64,000 nt of DNA, taken from NCBI GenBank assembly GCA_964468045.1, contig CAYXTO010000007.1, positions 62,001 through 126,000 of the forward strand, read 5' to 3'. The position numbers and the translations under genes are program-made. How positions within the stretch are numbered: the first letter of the stretch is position 1; every line of letters begins with the position of its first letter. A model generated the notes under the pieces. That model was not told the origin of the DNA, ran no database searches, and was given only the letters and a program-made list of their open reading frames with translations. Origin of the DNA: JAWKXU01 sp964468045 (lineage in GTDB: Bacteria > Pseudomonadota > Alphaproteobacteria > Sphingomonadales > Sphingomonadaceae). Positions 1 through 8,170 of the stretch are shown piece after piece.

Positions 1-449
1 GAAATGGCTTTCCGCACGCGCTCTCCCGTCCGGTCGGTTGAACCGTCGTTCACGACCAGTGCTTCGACCGGGCCTGCGTAGTGAAGCCGCGCCAGGCTCT
101 CCAGCGTGGCTTCTATCCCGGCTTCCTCATTATAGGCGGCGATGATGATGCTGACGCCCGGGTAGCTGCTCAAGGCGAGTCTTTGCGGCCTGCGATCGAG
201 CAATAGGGACGTCGCCAGAAAGGCGTTCATGAAGCCCGGTACGAATGCGATAAAGGTGAGCGCCCACAGGGCAAACAGGGGATGCGTCAGCTTGCCGAGA
301 TCATGCATCCACGCGCTTGCGATATAGACGCTGAATGTGGTCCAGACGATCGCAACGATCAGAGAAATCACGTATTTCCAGCGGACAGGAACATAAATAC
401 GCGATGGCCCCGGCAAACTCTCCGTCGCTAGTTTTATTGGTACGCTCAT
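1..449 (-). CDS. Family 2 glycosyltransferase, N-terminal part (runs off left edge)
   Basis: The reverse strand reads as one open frame from an ATG at 449 to the window edge, about 149 residues, with no stop. After a cytoplasmic N-terminus there are two hydrophobic stretches at about residues 27-48 and 58-80. The start of a GT-A fold follows, with GVSIIIAAYNEE and ALVVNDGSTDRT, the nucleotide-sugar binding strands of GT2 enzymes. This layout resembles PgaC/IcaA or NodC-like membrane synthases that polymerise or transfer sugars at the inner membrane. The DxD and QxxRW motifs would lie outside the window, so the product is unknown. The upstream region at 450-809 is unusually AT-rich. Confidence 0.85.
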   Translation of the reverse strand, partial: MSVPIKLATESLPGPSRIYVPVRWKYVISLIVAIVWTTFSVYIASAWMHDLGKLTHPLFALWALTFIAFVPGFMNAFLATSLLLDRRPQRLALSSYPGVSIIIAAYNEEAGIEATLESLARLHYAGPVEALVVNDGSTDRTGERVRKAI

Positions 450-809
450 ACGATTACCCGCCTTCTCGAATACTCAAGAGGGGCGCGCTCAGACCTGAGT
501 GCTTGCGAGGGCACCAAGCGTATGAAATTCAATTATAAAGTCGAATGTCTGATCTGCCCGCCGAATCCGGCCAGCCGTGTCTGTGTCATGCAGTTCCTTC
601 CACGGAAAACTCCGTGCCCCTCGCCCCAATTATTAAATCGGTTCAATAAGAAAATGAGTTCTCAAAAGAGATAATAATCCAATTTACATATTGATTCGGA
701 TTATCTGCCTTGGCTGCACTCATTGCTAGTTCGGACTTGGCAGTGTCATGTTTTGAGACAAGTGGGCATTGGCATGGTTTCGGGGCCGCTTGACTGAGGA
801 ACCCTGGCT
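450..809. other. Intergenic region with AT-rich promoter-like stretch
   Basis: This 360-base gap separates the glycosyltransferase start from the end of the histidine kinase gene; both are on the minus strand. I see no convincing gene in it. Bases 630-710 are clearly AT-rich compared with the surroundings. They contain an imperfect inverted repeat (AGATAAT near 669-675 with ATTATCT near 700-706, and AATCC/GGATT inside it). A small perfect hairpin, CACGGA-AAAC-TCCGTG, sits at 601-616. The gap is the likely promoter and leader of the glycosyltransferase gene, but I cannot fix a -35/-10 pair. Confidence 0.4.
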
Positions 810-2192
810 CTAATCGATTTCCGGGCGTCTGGGATGTATGCGGGGAATGGCCAGTTCGACCCGCAAGCCGGGCTCATTGTCGCCGAAGCGCAGTTCCGCG
901 CCATGCTGCCAGACGATCGCCGCCACAAGGCTCAGGCCCAGACCTTCGCCCGGCAGCCCCTGGGCCGAAGAGCCCCGATAGAAGCGCTCGGTCGCGTAGC
1001 CGGCCTCTTCCGGGGCAAGGCCGGGCCCGTTGTCGCTGACGGAAAGAACGAGCTTTTCGCCATCTTCATGCGCGGCAACGCGGATCGCGCCGCCGGACTG
1101 GGTATATTTGAGAGCGTTGTCCAACAGGTTGGACAGGGCCTGGAACAGCAGGTCCGGATCGACATAGGCGCGCAGCTGCGGTTCGATCGTTGTCTCCAGG
1201 GCAATCGCACGGCGGACCGCCGCCGGTTCGTGGAATTCCACCACGTCATTCGCAAGCTGCGAGATATCCGTTTCGCGCATCCCGGCCAGGTGGCGCTGGC
1301 CTTCGATCCTGGCGATCCGCAACAGGGCATTGAAGATGCGTTGCAGCCGCCGTGCCTCATCGAGCGCTTCTTCCACCAGTGCGCGACGGTCTTCCCCCCT
1401 TGTTTCCTCGGTTTCCAGCCCCTCCAGTTGAACCAGCAGGCGGGACAGCGGGGTGCGCAATTCGTGGGCGACATTGTCCGACACCCGGCGCACCGATTCG
1501 AATAATTCCTCGATGCGCGAGAGCATCAGGTTCAGCGTTTCGCCCAGGCGATCGAAATCGTCATTCGTACCCCGGACCGGTATCCGCCCTGAGAAATCGC
1601 CTTCCATCACGGTTCGCGCGGCGAGATTGACCGCATCTATGCGCGTGCGAATGGCGCGGCTCATCAGCAGGCCGCCAGCGACACCGAGCAGGATCGTGCC
1701 GCAGATGATCCAGATCGCGGCGGTGGCGACCATTTCCTCCCGGTCGTCGACATCTTCGGAGTCTCGCCCGACGAGCAGCCGCGCGCCATCCTTGAATACG
1801 ATATCCCTCACCAGCGCGTTGTGATCTGACTCGTCGCCGTCGCTATAGATGTCCGCCTCGATTTCCACCCAGCCCGGCGAGATTTTGCTGGGCCAGCTGG
1901 GCAGATTGGCGGTGATCGTCTTTCCCTGCCCGTCAATGAAGGCATGGAACGCCATGCGCGTGCTCTTGCCCGCGGCGCGCTCCTGAAGCGCGGCTACCAG
2001 CGCATCCTGCCCATCCACGATATAGAGTTGCGACAGGACCCTTGCTTCGCGACCGACCTGCGCCTTGATCCGGTCGGTAGGCTGGACCACGCTCACCCAG
2101 AAATACAGGCCGATCAGCACGGCGACCGATGCGCAGAACAGCCCGATATAGATAAGGGTCAGCCTGAAGGAGAGGCTTTGGAACAGCGTCAT
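810..2192 (-). CDS. Sensor histidine kinase (HAMP, HisKA, HATPase)
   Basis: This 460-residue inner-membrane sensor kinase autophosphorylates on His and passes the phosphate to the adjacent response regulator. A first membrane segment lies at residues 10-36, a periplasmic sensor region at about 37-155, and a second membrane segment at 156-176. HAMP follows at about 178-230. The H-box VAHELRTPLSRL contains the phospho-acceptor His243. The ATPase domain shows an N-box (LSNLLDNALKYT, 353-364), G1 (SDNGPGLAP) and G2 (GEGLGLSLV). The start overlaps the stop of the upstream regulator gene by 4 bases, so the two are translationally coupled. The signal is unknown. The neighbouring broken PepSY gene suggests the family in which a PepSY protein modulates the kinase. 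Confidence 0.95.
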   Translation of the reverse strand: MTLFQSLSFRLTLIYIGLFCASVAVLIGLYFWVSVVQPTDRIKAQVGREARVLSQLYIVDGQDALVAALQERAAGKSTRMAFHAFIDGQGKTITANLPSWPSKISPGWVEIEADIYSDGDESDHNALVRDIVFKDGARLLVGRDSEDVDDREEMVATAAIWIICGTILLGVAGGLLMSRAIRTRIDAVNLAARTVMEGDFSGRIPVRGTNDDFDRLGETLNLMLSRIEELFESVRRVSDNVAHELRTPLSRLLVQLEGLETEETRGEDRRALVEEALDEARRLQRIFNALLRIARIEGQRHLAGMRETDISQLANDVVEFHEPAAVRRAIALETTIEPQLRAYVDPDLLFQALSNLLDNALKYTQSGGAIRVAAHEDGEKLVLSVSDNGPGLAPEEAGYATERFYRGSSAQGLPGEGLGLSLVAAIVWQHGAELRFGDNEPGLRVELAIPRIHPRRPEID

Positions 2193-2869
2193 CCGTCGGC
2201 ACGCATCACATAGCCCATGCCGCGCACGGTATGGATCAGCGGAACCGCGTCATCGCGTTCGATCTTCTGCCGCAGATTGCTGATGTGCTGGTCGATGATA
2301 TTGGTCTGCGGATCGAAATGATAATCCCACACGTTTTCCAGCAGCATCGAGCGGGTCACGACACGCCCCACGTTGCGGGCCATATAGCTCAATATGCGGA
2401 ACTCGCGCGTGGTCACCTCGATCTTGCGCCCGCCGCGCGAGACGGTGTGGCCCAGGAGGTCGATCTCGAGATCGCCCACCCGCAATGACGTAACGGCTTC
2501 GGTCGTCACCGGGCCCCGCCGCCCCAGCGCTTCCGCCCGCGCGATCAACTCGGACAAGGCAAAGGGCTTCGACAGGTAATCGTCCGATCCGGCGCGCAAC
2601 CCTTTCACCCGCTCGTCGACATCGCCGAGCGCGCTGAGGATCATCACCGGCGTATCGTCCTGTGTGGCGCGCAGGGTGGCTAGGATCTTCAGCCCGTCGA
2701 CCGAGGGCAGCATCCGGTCGAGGATGATCACGTCATAGCCTTCGCAGGTCGCCTGCAGCAGCCCTTCGCGCCCGTCGTCGCGATGGTCGACGATGTGGCC
2801 GGCTTCCCGCAGCCCCTTGGCGATATAGCTGGCCAGCCCGCGATCGTCCTCGACCAGGAGAATATGCAT
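2189..2869 (-). CDS. OmpR/PhoB-family response regulator
   Basis: This two-domain DNA-binding regulator is the partner of the kinase that follows it. The receiver domain spans residues 1-115, with the acidic pair Glu7/Asp8-Asp9, phospho-acceptor Asp51 (in VIILDRMLPSVDG), a Ser at the switch position near 79, and Lys101 in LSKPFAL. A winged-helix output domain lies at about 130-224, ending in HTVRGMGYVM. I use the ATG at 2869 because MHILLVEDD is the canonical first strand and GAGAGGC lies upstream. An in-frame TTG at 2887 would add six residues. The gene follows the PepSY pseudogene directly on the same strand, so the three probably formed one operon. Confidence 0.95.
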   Translation of the reverse strand: MHILLVEDDRGLASYIAKGLREAGHIVDHRDDGREGLLQATCEGYDVIILDRMLPSVDGLKILATLRATQDDTPVMILSALGDVDERVKGLRAGSDDYLSKPFALSELIARAEALGRRGPVTTEAVTSLRVGDLEIDLLGHTVSRGGRKIEVTTREFRILSYMARNVGRVVTRSMLLENVWDYHFDPQTNIIDQHISNLRQKIERDDAVPLIHTVRGMGYVMRADG

Positions 2870-2883
2870 GAACCGGCTGCCTC

Positions 2884-3246
2884 TCAATCATCCATGGCGA
2901 AGGCCAGGTGATGGCCCGCTCGCGGATCGAGATGGAGTTCGGCCACACCCGCCGCCGTGGAGATTTCCATCTCGTAACCGGCTTGGCCGCCTTCGACCTC
3001 GAAGCTGGCGTCCATTACCCGCCCGCCGGTCGAACGTTCCAGCTTTTTCGCCATTTCCATTTCCTATACCAACCGTCCGCTGCGATTTTCCAGATCCACT
3101 TCCAGGACCTGGCCGCCGGCGGTTTCACCTTCGCATGGGCCGGGAGCGGAGGCGAGGCGCAAATCGCCCGACATCATGGGTGTGCTCGCGGCGACTTGCT
3201 TTTGCTGCGTGCCATGGCTCGCCAGAGCGACTATCTGCAACGGCAT
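2884..3246 (-). pseudogene. PepSY-domain protein interrupted by an in-frame amber codon
   Basis: On the minus strand one frame reads through 2884-3246 except for a single TAG at 3064-3066. Upstream of the stop the frame ends VLEVDLENRSGRLV. Downstream it continues EMEMAKKLER and then FEVEGGQAGYEMEIST. The position matches the conserved Tyr of PepSY units (GRLVYE-type), so TAT or TAC to TAG is the simple explanation. Both halves look like PepSY repeats, which usually sit in the periplasm or membrane and often lie beside two-component systems. An ATG at 3054 with AGGA upstream could still make a 57-residue second half. No clear signal peptide precedes the first half, and its 5' end overlaps the divergent sulfurtransferase start. 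Confidence 0.7.
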
Positions 3247-4102
3247 GACCTATCGAACCCTGATTTCCGTCGCGCAGCTGCAGGCCGCTTTGCAGCAGGA
3301 CGATCCGCTGCTGTTCGATTGCGGCTTTGATCTGGCCCAGCCGGAGGTCGGTCGGATGACATATGCGGCCGGGCATCTGCCGGGCGCGCATTATCTCCAT
3401 CTGGACGAGGATCTGGCGGCGCGGCCGTCGGGCACGAATGGGCGGCATCCCTTGCCCGAACCTGAAACTCTGGCCGGAAAGCTGCGTGCCGCCGGGCTGA
3501 GGCGGCACCAGCAAGTGGTTGCCTACGATGCGTCGGGCGGGGCGTTCGCGGCCCGGCTATGGTGGCTCCTGCGGTGGATCGGCCATGATGTGGTTGCCGT
3601 TCTGGACGGCGGCAGGCAAGCCTGGCTCGCGGCCGGAGGTGCCCTGGAACAAGGGGAAGGCAAAGCGCCTCAAGCAGGAGATTTCGTGGCGCGCCCGCCG
3701 AACCGGAAGCTGGTGGCCGATGTCGGCGAAGTGTTGGCGAACATCGCCAGGCCGCAGCGCCTGGTCATCGATGCGCGAACGGCGGAACGTTTTCGCGGGG
3801 ATTCCAATCCCCTCGATCCTGTCGCCGGCTATATTCCAGGGGCGCGCAACCGCTGTTTCAGGGACAATCTGAATGCGGAGGGCTGTTTCAAGCCGGCGGA
3901 ACTGCTCGCGGCCGAGTTCCGCGATGTCCTCGGCGATAGCGAGCCGGGCGATATCATCCTGCAATGCGGTTCAGGAGTCACGGCCTGCCACAATGCGCTG
4001 GCGATGGAAGTGGCGGGAATGAGCGGAGCCTTGCTCTATCCTGGCTCATGGAGCGAATGGATCAGCGATCCGGGCAGGCCGGTGGCGACCGGGCCGGCAT
4101 AG
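3245..4102 (+). CDS. sseA: Sulfurtransferase (3-mercaptopyruvate/thiosulfate type, tandem rhodanese)
   Basis: This 285-residue protein with two rhodanese domains transfers sulfane sulfur from 3-mercaptopyruvate or thiosulfate to an acceptor such as cyanide or a thiol. The inactive N-terminal domain carries the signature GHLPGAHYLHLDEDL. The C-terminal domain carries the active-site loop CGSGVTA with catalytic Cys241. The CGSGVTA loop is the form typical of mercaptopyruvate sulfurtransferases, while thiosulfate enzymes tend to have CRKGVTA. I chose the ATG at 3245 (MTYRTLISVAQLQ) over one 69 bases upstream because the family starts there; no strong ribosome site is visible. It faces the TonB receptor gene convergently. 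Confidence 0.92.
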   Translation: MTYRTLISVAQLQAALQQDDPLLFDCGFDLAQPEVGRMTYAAGHLPGAHYLHLDEDLAARPSGTNGRHPLPEPETLAGKLRAAGLRRHQQVVAYDASGGAFAARLWWLLRWIGHDVVAVLDGGRQAWLAAGGALEQGEGKAPQAGDFVARPPNRKLVADVGEVLANIARPQRLVIDARTAERFRGDSNPLDPVAGYIPGARNRCFRDNLNAEGCFKPAELLAAEFRDVLGDSEPGDIILQCGSGVTACHNALAMEVAGMSGALLYPGSWSEWISDPGRPVATGPA

Positions 4103-4207
4103 CCGCACCTCCACTCGCCGGGGCTTGGGCGATCCAGACCTGCACGGAACAGGCAAGGGAGGGCAAGCGCCTGAGCACTGCCCCCCCCCTTTGCAACTTC
4201 CCGGTTT

Positions 4208-6667
4208 TCAGTTGAACTTGAAACCGAATGTCACGCCGTACGTGGCGGGCATGCCGGCAAAGCGCGCCTGCGAGTCATTCGACGGGATCACGGTGGTCCA
4301 GTAATATTTGTCGAAGATGTTCTTGCCCCAAAGCATCACCTTCCACGCACCATCGGCCGCTTCATAGCCGATGCGGGCATCGACCGTGGCATAGCCCTTG
4401 ATGTTGAAGACGTTGTCCACAATGTCGGGGCGCGTGAACGAGGTTGCCGAATAGGGGAACGGAATACGGTTGGCGCCGATCGTGGCGTCGGAGCGCGACC
4501 GGGCGTTCACGCTCACGCCGGCAAAGGCTGCGCCGCCCGATTCCATCTGGTGGCGATAATCGACATTGACCACGCCCGACCACTTCGGGGTGAAAGGCAG
4601 CGGATCGCCGGTGAAATCGTCAATCTGGGCGTAGATGTTGTTGTTCTTGGGATCTGCCGGGCTCTCGGTCACCTTGGAATTGAGGTAAGTCACCGCGGCA
4701 TTGATGGTCAGGCCATCGACCGGGCGGGCGGTGATGTCGGCTTCGGCACCCCAGATCCGCGATTTCGGGACGTTGATGAGCGCATCGAGGCCGCCGAACG
4801 TCGCGTCGAGCAGCTTGCCGCGGATCTGCTTGTCCTTGTAGTCGTAATAGAACGCGGCCGCGTTGAACTGCAGCTTGCGATCCGCAAGCGTCGCCTTGAA
4901 GCCGCCCTCATAGGCCGTCACCGATTCCTGGGTCACCGGCAGCATGCCGACATAGCTGGCCACGGAAAGGCTCGGGAAGCTGCCGGCTTTGTAGCCGCGC
5001 GACACGTTGGCATAGAGCAGGAAGTCCGGATTGACCTTGTAGTCCACGCCGAACCGCCAGGAGACGTTGTCTTCCTTGAGCTTGCTCGTGATCGGCGGGC
5101 CATTGGTGAAATCGGCCGCGAAGGTGAAGCAGGTGCCATTGATGCCAGCGCCCCCGAACAGGGTTTCAACCCGCCCGGTCGGCGTGGTGTAGGAGCAGAT
5201 GCTGGAATCGATCGTGCTGTTGGTATAGCGCGCCGCGCCCTTCAGCGTAAACTGATCGCTGACATCGAATTCCAGATTGCCGAAGAACGCATAGTTCTTG
5301 ATATCCTGGCGGTTGGTCACGCCGCTGGCATTGATCCAGTTCAGGCCGGGGCTGTGGTTCGAATTGTCGAAGTAGCGCAGCACCTGGTCTTCATAGGTGG
5401 TGCTGTCTTCGTAATTGGCCCCCACCAGCCAGCGCAGGCGGGATGCGCTGTCGTTCGCCAGGCGCAATTCCTGGTTGAAGGTCTCGATGAAGCCATTGTT
5501 CTTGTCGAGGTCGAAGGTGACGAGCGCGTTGCCGTCCTGATCCACATTCTGCTTCTGATCGAAATCGGTGTAGGACGTGAGCGAGGTGAGAGTGATGCCT
5601 GCGCCAAGCTCGATATCGGCGCGCAGCGCGAGTTGCCACAAACGCCGATCCGACCTCGGATCGAAATTGACCAGTTCCCCGGTGCCCTGGACATAGCCGC
5701 CCTGGCCATTGCCGGGCGCCCCGCCGAGGGCCTCCGGGGTGAGGATCACGCCGGTGCCGGGATCGATGGCATAGGATGTCCAATCCGCCGCCCGCGCCTT
5801 GTTGGGCGCAAACGGGGACGCAATGATGCGCGCCGTCGCTTCGGCGCCGTCGATCGGGTTCTGCGGGTTCACGCCGACGAGCTGCTGCGCCTGCGGCTGC
5901 GACTTGTCGATCCAGCCATTCGCATTGAACTGGAACTTGATGCTGTCGGATGGTTCGAATTCGAGCAGAAGACGCCCGGCCACGTAGGACTTGTGGCCAT
6001 TGGTGTCGCCCGGGCGCGTGATGCTCTTCTGCCAGTCATCGGAATTGAGCCCGTTGACCGCGACGCGCATCCCCAGGCTGTCCGTGACCGGGCCGCTGAT
6101 GAAGGCATTGCCCTCGATCGTGTTGAAGCGGCCGTAGCTGATGTCGCCGCCGACCTGCCAGGTGTCCGTCGGCTTGGCGGCGATGTAGTTGATCGCGCCG
6201 CCGGTTGAGTTCTGCCCGAACAGGGTTCCCTGCGGGCCCTTCAGCACTTCCACCCGTTCCAGATCGAAAGCGGCGTGGCTGGCGAGGATGGGAAAGGGCA
6301 GGGGCGCCTGGTCGACATAGACGCTGACGGCCGGATAGACGCCAAGGGAGCTTTCCTGGAAGCCGATCCCGCGCAGCGTGAAGATCGGGGTATTGGTCGT
6401 ACTGGACGAGAAGGCGAGGCCCGGAACGATCGAGGCGATGTCTTCCAGCGAAGTGATCTTGCGATCCTTGAGCGCTTCGCCGCTGATGGCCGTAATGGTC
6501 AGGCCTACGTCATTGAGGTTCTGTTCGCGCTTGTTGGCGGTGACGACGATTTCATTGCCGGAGGCGCTGCCGGCATCCTGCGCATGGGCTGCTGTGAAGG
6601 CCGCGGAACCCGTGATCGCGACCAGAGCCGCGCCGTAACGGAATCCTGCCTTTGTCGATAAAACCAT
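4208..6667 (-). CDS. TonB-dependent outer-membrane receptor
   Basis: This 819-residue outer-membrane transporter uses the TonB/ExbB/ExbD system to import a large substrate. It starts at the ATG at 6667, which has GGGAGGG at good spacing; an ATG 27 bases upstream is less likely. A signal peptide ending near AHAQ is followed by a TonB box (EIVVTAN), a plug domain (about 45-165, with VEVLKGPQGTLFGQNSTGG), and a long beta-barrel ending in TFGFKFN. The type resembles the broad sphingomonad families used for carbohydrates, aromatics and siderophores; the substrate cannot be read from sequence. The fusion regulator lies just upstream on the same strand, so it probably controls this gene. Confidence 0.93.
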   Translation of the reverse strand: MVLSTKAGFRYGAALVAITGSAAFTAAHAQDAGSASGNEIVVTANKREQNLNDVGLTITAISGEALKDRKITSLEDIASIVPGLAFSSSTTNTPIFTLRGIGFQESSLGVYPAVSVYVDQAPLPFPILASHAAFDLERVEVLKGPQGTLFGQNSTGGAINYIAAKPTDTWQVGGDISYGRFNTIEGNAFISGPVTDSLGMRVAVNGLNSDDWQKSITRPGDTNGHKSYVAGRLLLEFEPSDSIKFQFNANGWIDKSQPQAQQLVGVNPQNPIDGAEATARIIASPFAPNKARAADWTSYAIDPGTGVILTPEALGGAPGNGQGGYVQGTGELVNFDPRSDRRLWQLALRADIELGAGITLTSLTSYTDFDQKQNVDQDGNALVTFDLDKNNGFIETFNQELRLANDSASRLRWLVGANYEDSTTYEDQVLRYFDNSNHSPGLNWINASGVTNRQDIKNYAFFGNLEFDVSDQFTLKGAARYTNSTIDSSICSYTTPTGRVETLFGGAGINGTCFTFAADFTNGPPITSKLKEDNVSWRFGVDYKVNPDFLLYANVSRGYKAGSFPSLSVASYVGMLPVTQESVTAYEGGFKATLADRKLQFNAAAFYYDYKDKQIRGKLLDATFGGLDALINVPKSRIWGAEADITARPVDGLTINAAVTYLNSKVTESPADPKNNNIYAQIDDFTGDPLPFTPKWSGVVNVDYRHQMESGGAAFAGVSVNARSRSDATIGANRIPFPYSATSFTRPDIVDNVFNIKGYATVDARIGYEAADGAWKVMLWGKNIFDKYYWTTVIPSNDSQARFAGMPATYGVTFGFKFN

Positions 6668-6724
6668 TAATCCCTCCCTGATGGGCCCAAGCATCGTTGC
6701 ATTTGACGCTTCATTGGTGCGACC

Positions 6725-6754
6725 ATTCTAGGGATCGTGCAGGAGAGCGGTCAA
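6725..6754 (-). promoter_or_regulatory. Putative sigma70-type promoter of the TonB receptor gene
   Basis: On the minus strand TTGACC (6754-6749) is followed after 18 bases by TAGAAT (6730-6725). Transcription would start near 6718 and leave a leader of about 50 bases before the receptor ATG at 6667. Spacing and hexamers are close to consensus. No start-site data are available. Confidence 0.5.
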
Positions 6755-6787
6755 GTAGTGTATTGGATTCCACGACTGGGTTTCCTC

Positions 6788-6813
6788 GGCCTGTGGCGAG
6801 GATGCCACAGGCC
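6788..6813 (-). terminator. 10-bp hairpin after the fusion regulator gene
   Basis: GGCCTGTGGC and GCCACAGGCC form a perfect 10-bp stem with a 6-base loop, 18 bases past the stop of the regulator gene. The run after it on the minus strand (CGAGGAAACCC) is not T-rich, so it is a weak intrinsic terminator at best, or an mRNA-stabilising or partial read-through element before the receptor gene. Confidence 0.4.
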
Positions 6814-6830
6814 TATGCCGCCAACCCTGT

Positions 6831-7874
6831 TCAGATCGCCTGGGTGTTTGTCGCGAAGTCGAAAAGGACGCGGTTGGTTTCCTCGCAATGCGCCCGGATG
6901 ATCGCCTCGGCGGCTTTTCCATCGCGTGCCCTCATCGCCGCGACCGTGTCACGGCGGGCGACTTCGCCTTCCCTTGCGAACGGCCAGGTCTGCATCTGGG
7001 TCAGCATTTCCTCGATCATATCCGCGATTGCGTCGACCAGCACGGCGAGGAGCCGGTTGCCGGATGCCCGCGCCGCGATCCTGTAGAACTCGGTGGATGG
7101 CCGGACCGTGGCGACCTGCTCGCGAGTCCGCCGTATGTGCTCGAGCTGCCGGACGTTCCGGTCCAGTTGCAGGAAATCCTCTTCACTCCCGCGCTCCGCC
7201 GCGAGCCGGACGGCCTGGCCGAATATCGACGCGCGCAGTTCCAGAAGATCATGCAGCGGCAGGCGGCCCAGGATCAGCATGTTGCGGATGGCATAGGTGA
7301 TTCCATCCGGGCCGATCTCCCGGATGAAGGCTCCGCCCCGCGCGCCCCGCTCCAGCCGCAGCACGCCCGACATTTCCAGGCTGCGAATGGCTTCCCTCAC
7401 CGCCTGCCTGGCGATGCCCAGAAAAGCGGACAGATCGCGTTCCGCAGGGAGCTTGTCGCCGGAGGAGAATGTCTTTTTCCGGATGTTCTGCAAAATGTAG
7501 GATTGCACGATGTCCTGCCGCCTGACGAGGCTGTCCAAGGCTGCGAGAGGCGCTGCATTCCCATCCACCTCCGCTTCCTCCGCGAACGGTTCTGGCAGGG
7601 CAAGGGGGGCAGAGCCCTGGCATCTTGCCGCTTGCTCGGCCAGTTCGGCATCCCGGACGATCGCGGCGCAGCGGATGTAGAACTGCTGCCCGGTCTCGGT
7701 CAGGCGGAAATGGCGGGGCCCGCGTTCCAGCAAGGTAACGCCCAGATCCTTCTCGAGCGCGGTGATCCGCCGGGATAGCGTCGATTTCTGGATGCCCAGC
7801 TTGCGGGCGGCGGCGGCCAGACCTCCACAATCCGCTATCTCGGCAAAATAACGGCAGTCGTTGAGATCGAGCAT
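6831..7874 (-). CDS. Fusion regulator: LysR-type HTH joined to a GntR/FadR (FCD) regulator
   Basis: This 347-residue transcription factor carries two different DNA-binding modules in one frame. Residues 1-85 are a LysR-type winged helix (YFAEIADCGGLAAAARKLG, then STLSRRITALEKDLG). After a linker of about 30 residues, 118-186 are a GntR winged helix (LPAERDLSAFLGIARQAVREAI), and about 195-340 an FCD effector domain. The usual FCD metal ligands are mostly replaced: Tyr264 and Arg307/Arg308 sit where His is expected, while His329 remains. Its ligand may therefore be bound without metal. It lies upstream of the TonB receptor on the same strand and divergent from the aldolase/dioxygenase pair. Its leader contains the structured RNA at 7965-8137. 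Confidence 0.88.
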   Translation of the reverse strand: MLDLNDCRYFAEIADCGGLAAAARKLGIQKSTLSRRITALEKDLGVTLLERGPRHFRLTETGQQFYIRCAAIVRDAELAEQAARCQGSAPLALPEPFAEEAEVDGNAAPLAALDSLVRRQDIVQSYILQNIRKKTFSSGDKLPAERDLSAFLGIARQAVREAIRSLEMSGVLRLERGARGGAFIREIGPDGITYAIRNMLILGRLPLHDLLELRASIFGQAVRLAAERGSEEDFLQLDRNVRQLEHIRRTREQVATVRPSTEFYRIAARASGNRLLAVLVDAIADMIEEMLTQMQTWPFAREGEVARRDTVAAMRARDGKAAEAIIRAHCEETNRVLFDFATNTQAI

Positions 7875-7964
7875 GCATTCTGGCTAAGAGGGAGTGCTGT
7901 CCAATTCAACCACAAGCTGTTCCGAGGGATTGAGCGCAGCCGAAAAGGCTTGCCCGCTTCTGCC

Positions 7965-7994
7965 AAAAAAAGGCCCGACCAAATGGCCGGGCCT
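7965..7994 (-). terminator. Intrinsic terminator upstream of the fusion regulator gene
   Basis: On the minus strand AGGCCCGGCC-ATTT-GGTCGGGCCT forms a 10-bp stem with one G-U pair, followed by seven T residues (7971-7965). It lies about 90 bases before the regulator start codon and in the same direction. It would therefore stop a transcript that starts further upstream, giving either a short RNA or conditional read-through. Confidence 0.75.
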
Positions 7995-8079
7995 GGAAGT
8001 TTTGGGAGAGGATGCCTGTAAAAGGCAATTTTGCGTTGCCCTGAACGCACTCCTCTCGCAAGCGTGAAAACCTCACGTA

Positions 8080-8100
8080 CTGTTGCGCAATTTGCAACAG
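8080..8100. promoter_or_regulatory. 7-7-7 inverted repeat, possible operator
   Basis: CTGTTGC (8080-8086) and GCAACAG (8094-8100) form a perfect inverted repeat around a 7-base centre. It lies between the divergent fusion regulator and aldolase genes, where an autoregulatory LysR/GntR operator would be expected. It also fits as one stem of the candidate structured RNA. Confidence 0.35.
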
Positions 8101-8140
8101 GGAGCAAGAGCCGCGGAAATCGGCCTTCCATCGGCTCCAA

Positions 8141-8170
8141 ATTGAATGCCGCTATTCCCGAAAGTGGCAA
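8141..8170 (-). promoter_or_regulatory. Putative minus-strand promoter for the structured RNA/regulator leader
   Basis: On the minus strand TTGCCA (8170-8165) is followed after 18 bases by TTCAAT (8146-8141). Transcription would begin near 8134, just before the first stem of the structured element. It abuts the plus-strand TTGACA at 8171, so the two would be back to back. Confidence 0.3.

Larger units (their letters stand above)
7965..8137 (-). ncRNA. Candidate structured leader RNA or small RNA with terminator
   Basis: Read on the minus strand, this stretch is a run of perfect stems. There is a hairpin at 8137-8108 (GAGCCG/CGGCTC with an inner GGAA/TTCC), an inverted repeat at 8100-8080, and a hairpin at 8077-8063. 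A three-way junction follows, closed by GAGAGGA/TCCTCTC (8057-8051 with 8012-8006) and holding two hairpins (8049-8032 and 8027-8013). Last is an intrinsic terminator (stem 7994-7971, seven T residues). The AGGCAA strand at 8023-8028 could instead pair with TTGCC at 8036-8040, so the fold may switch. It could be an independent RNA of about 170 bases or an attenuating leader of the fusion regulator. I recognise no known riboswitch class. Confidence 0.5.

Noticed and set aside
4181..4189. Run of nine C residues
   Set aside because: It lies between convergent genes with no reading frame to switch, so phase variation is unlikely; it may only be a mutation-prone tract.
8011..8043. Tiny plus-strand ORF (10 codons) behind GGGAGAGG
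   Set aside because: The ribosome-like sequence is better explained as the closing stem of the three-way junction; no plus-strand promoter lies upstream.
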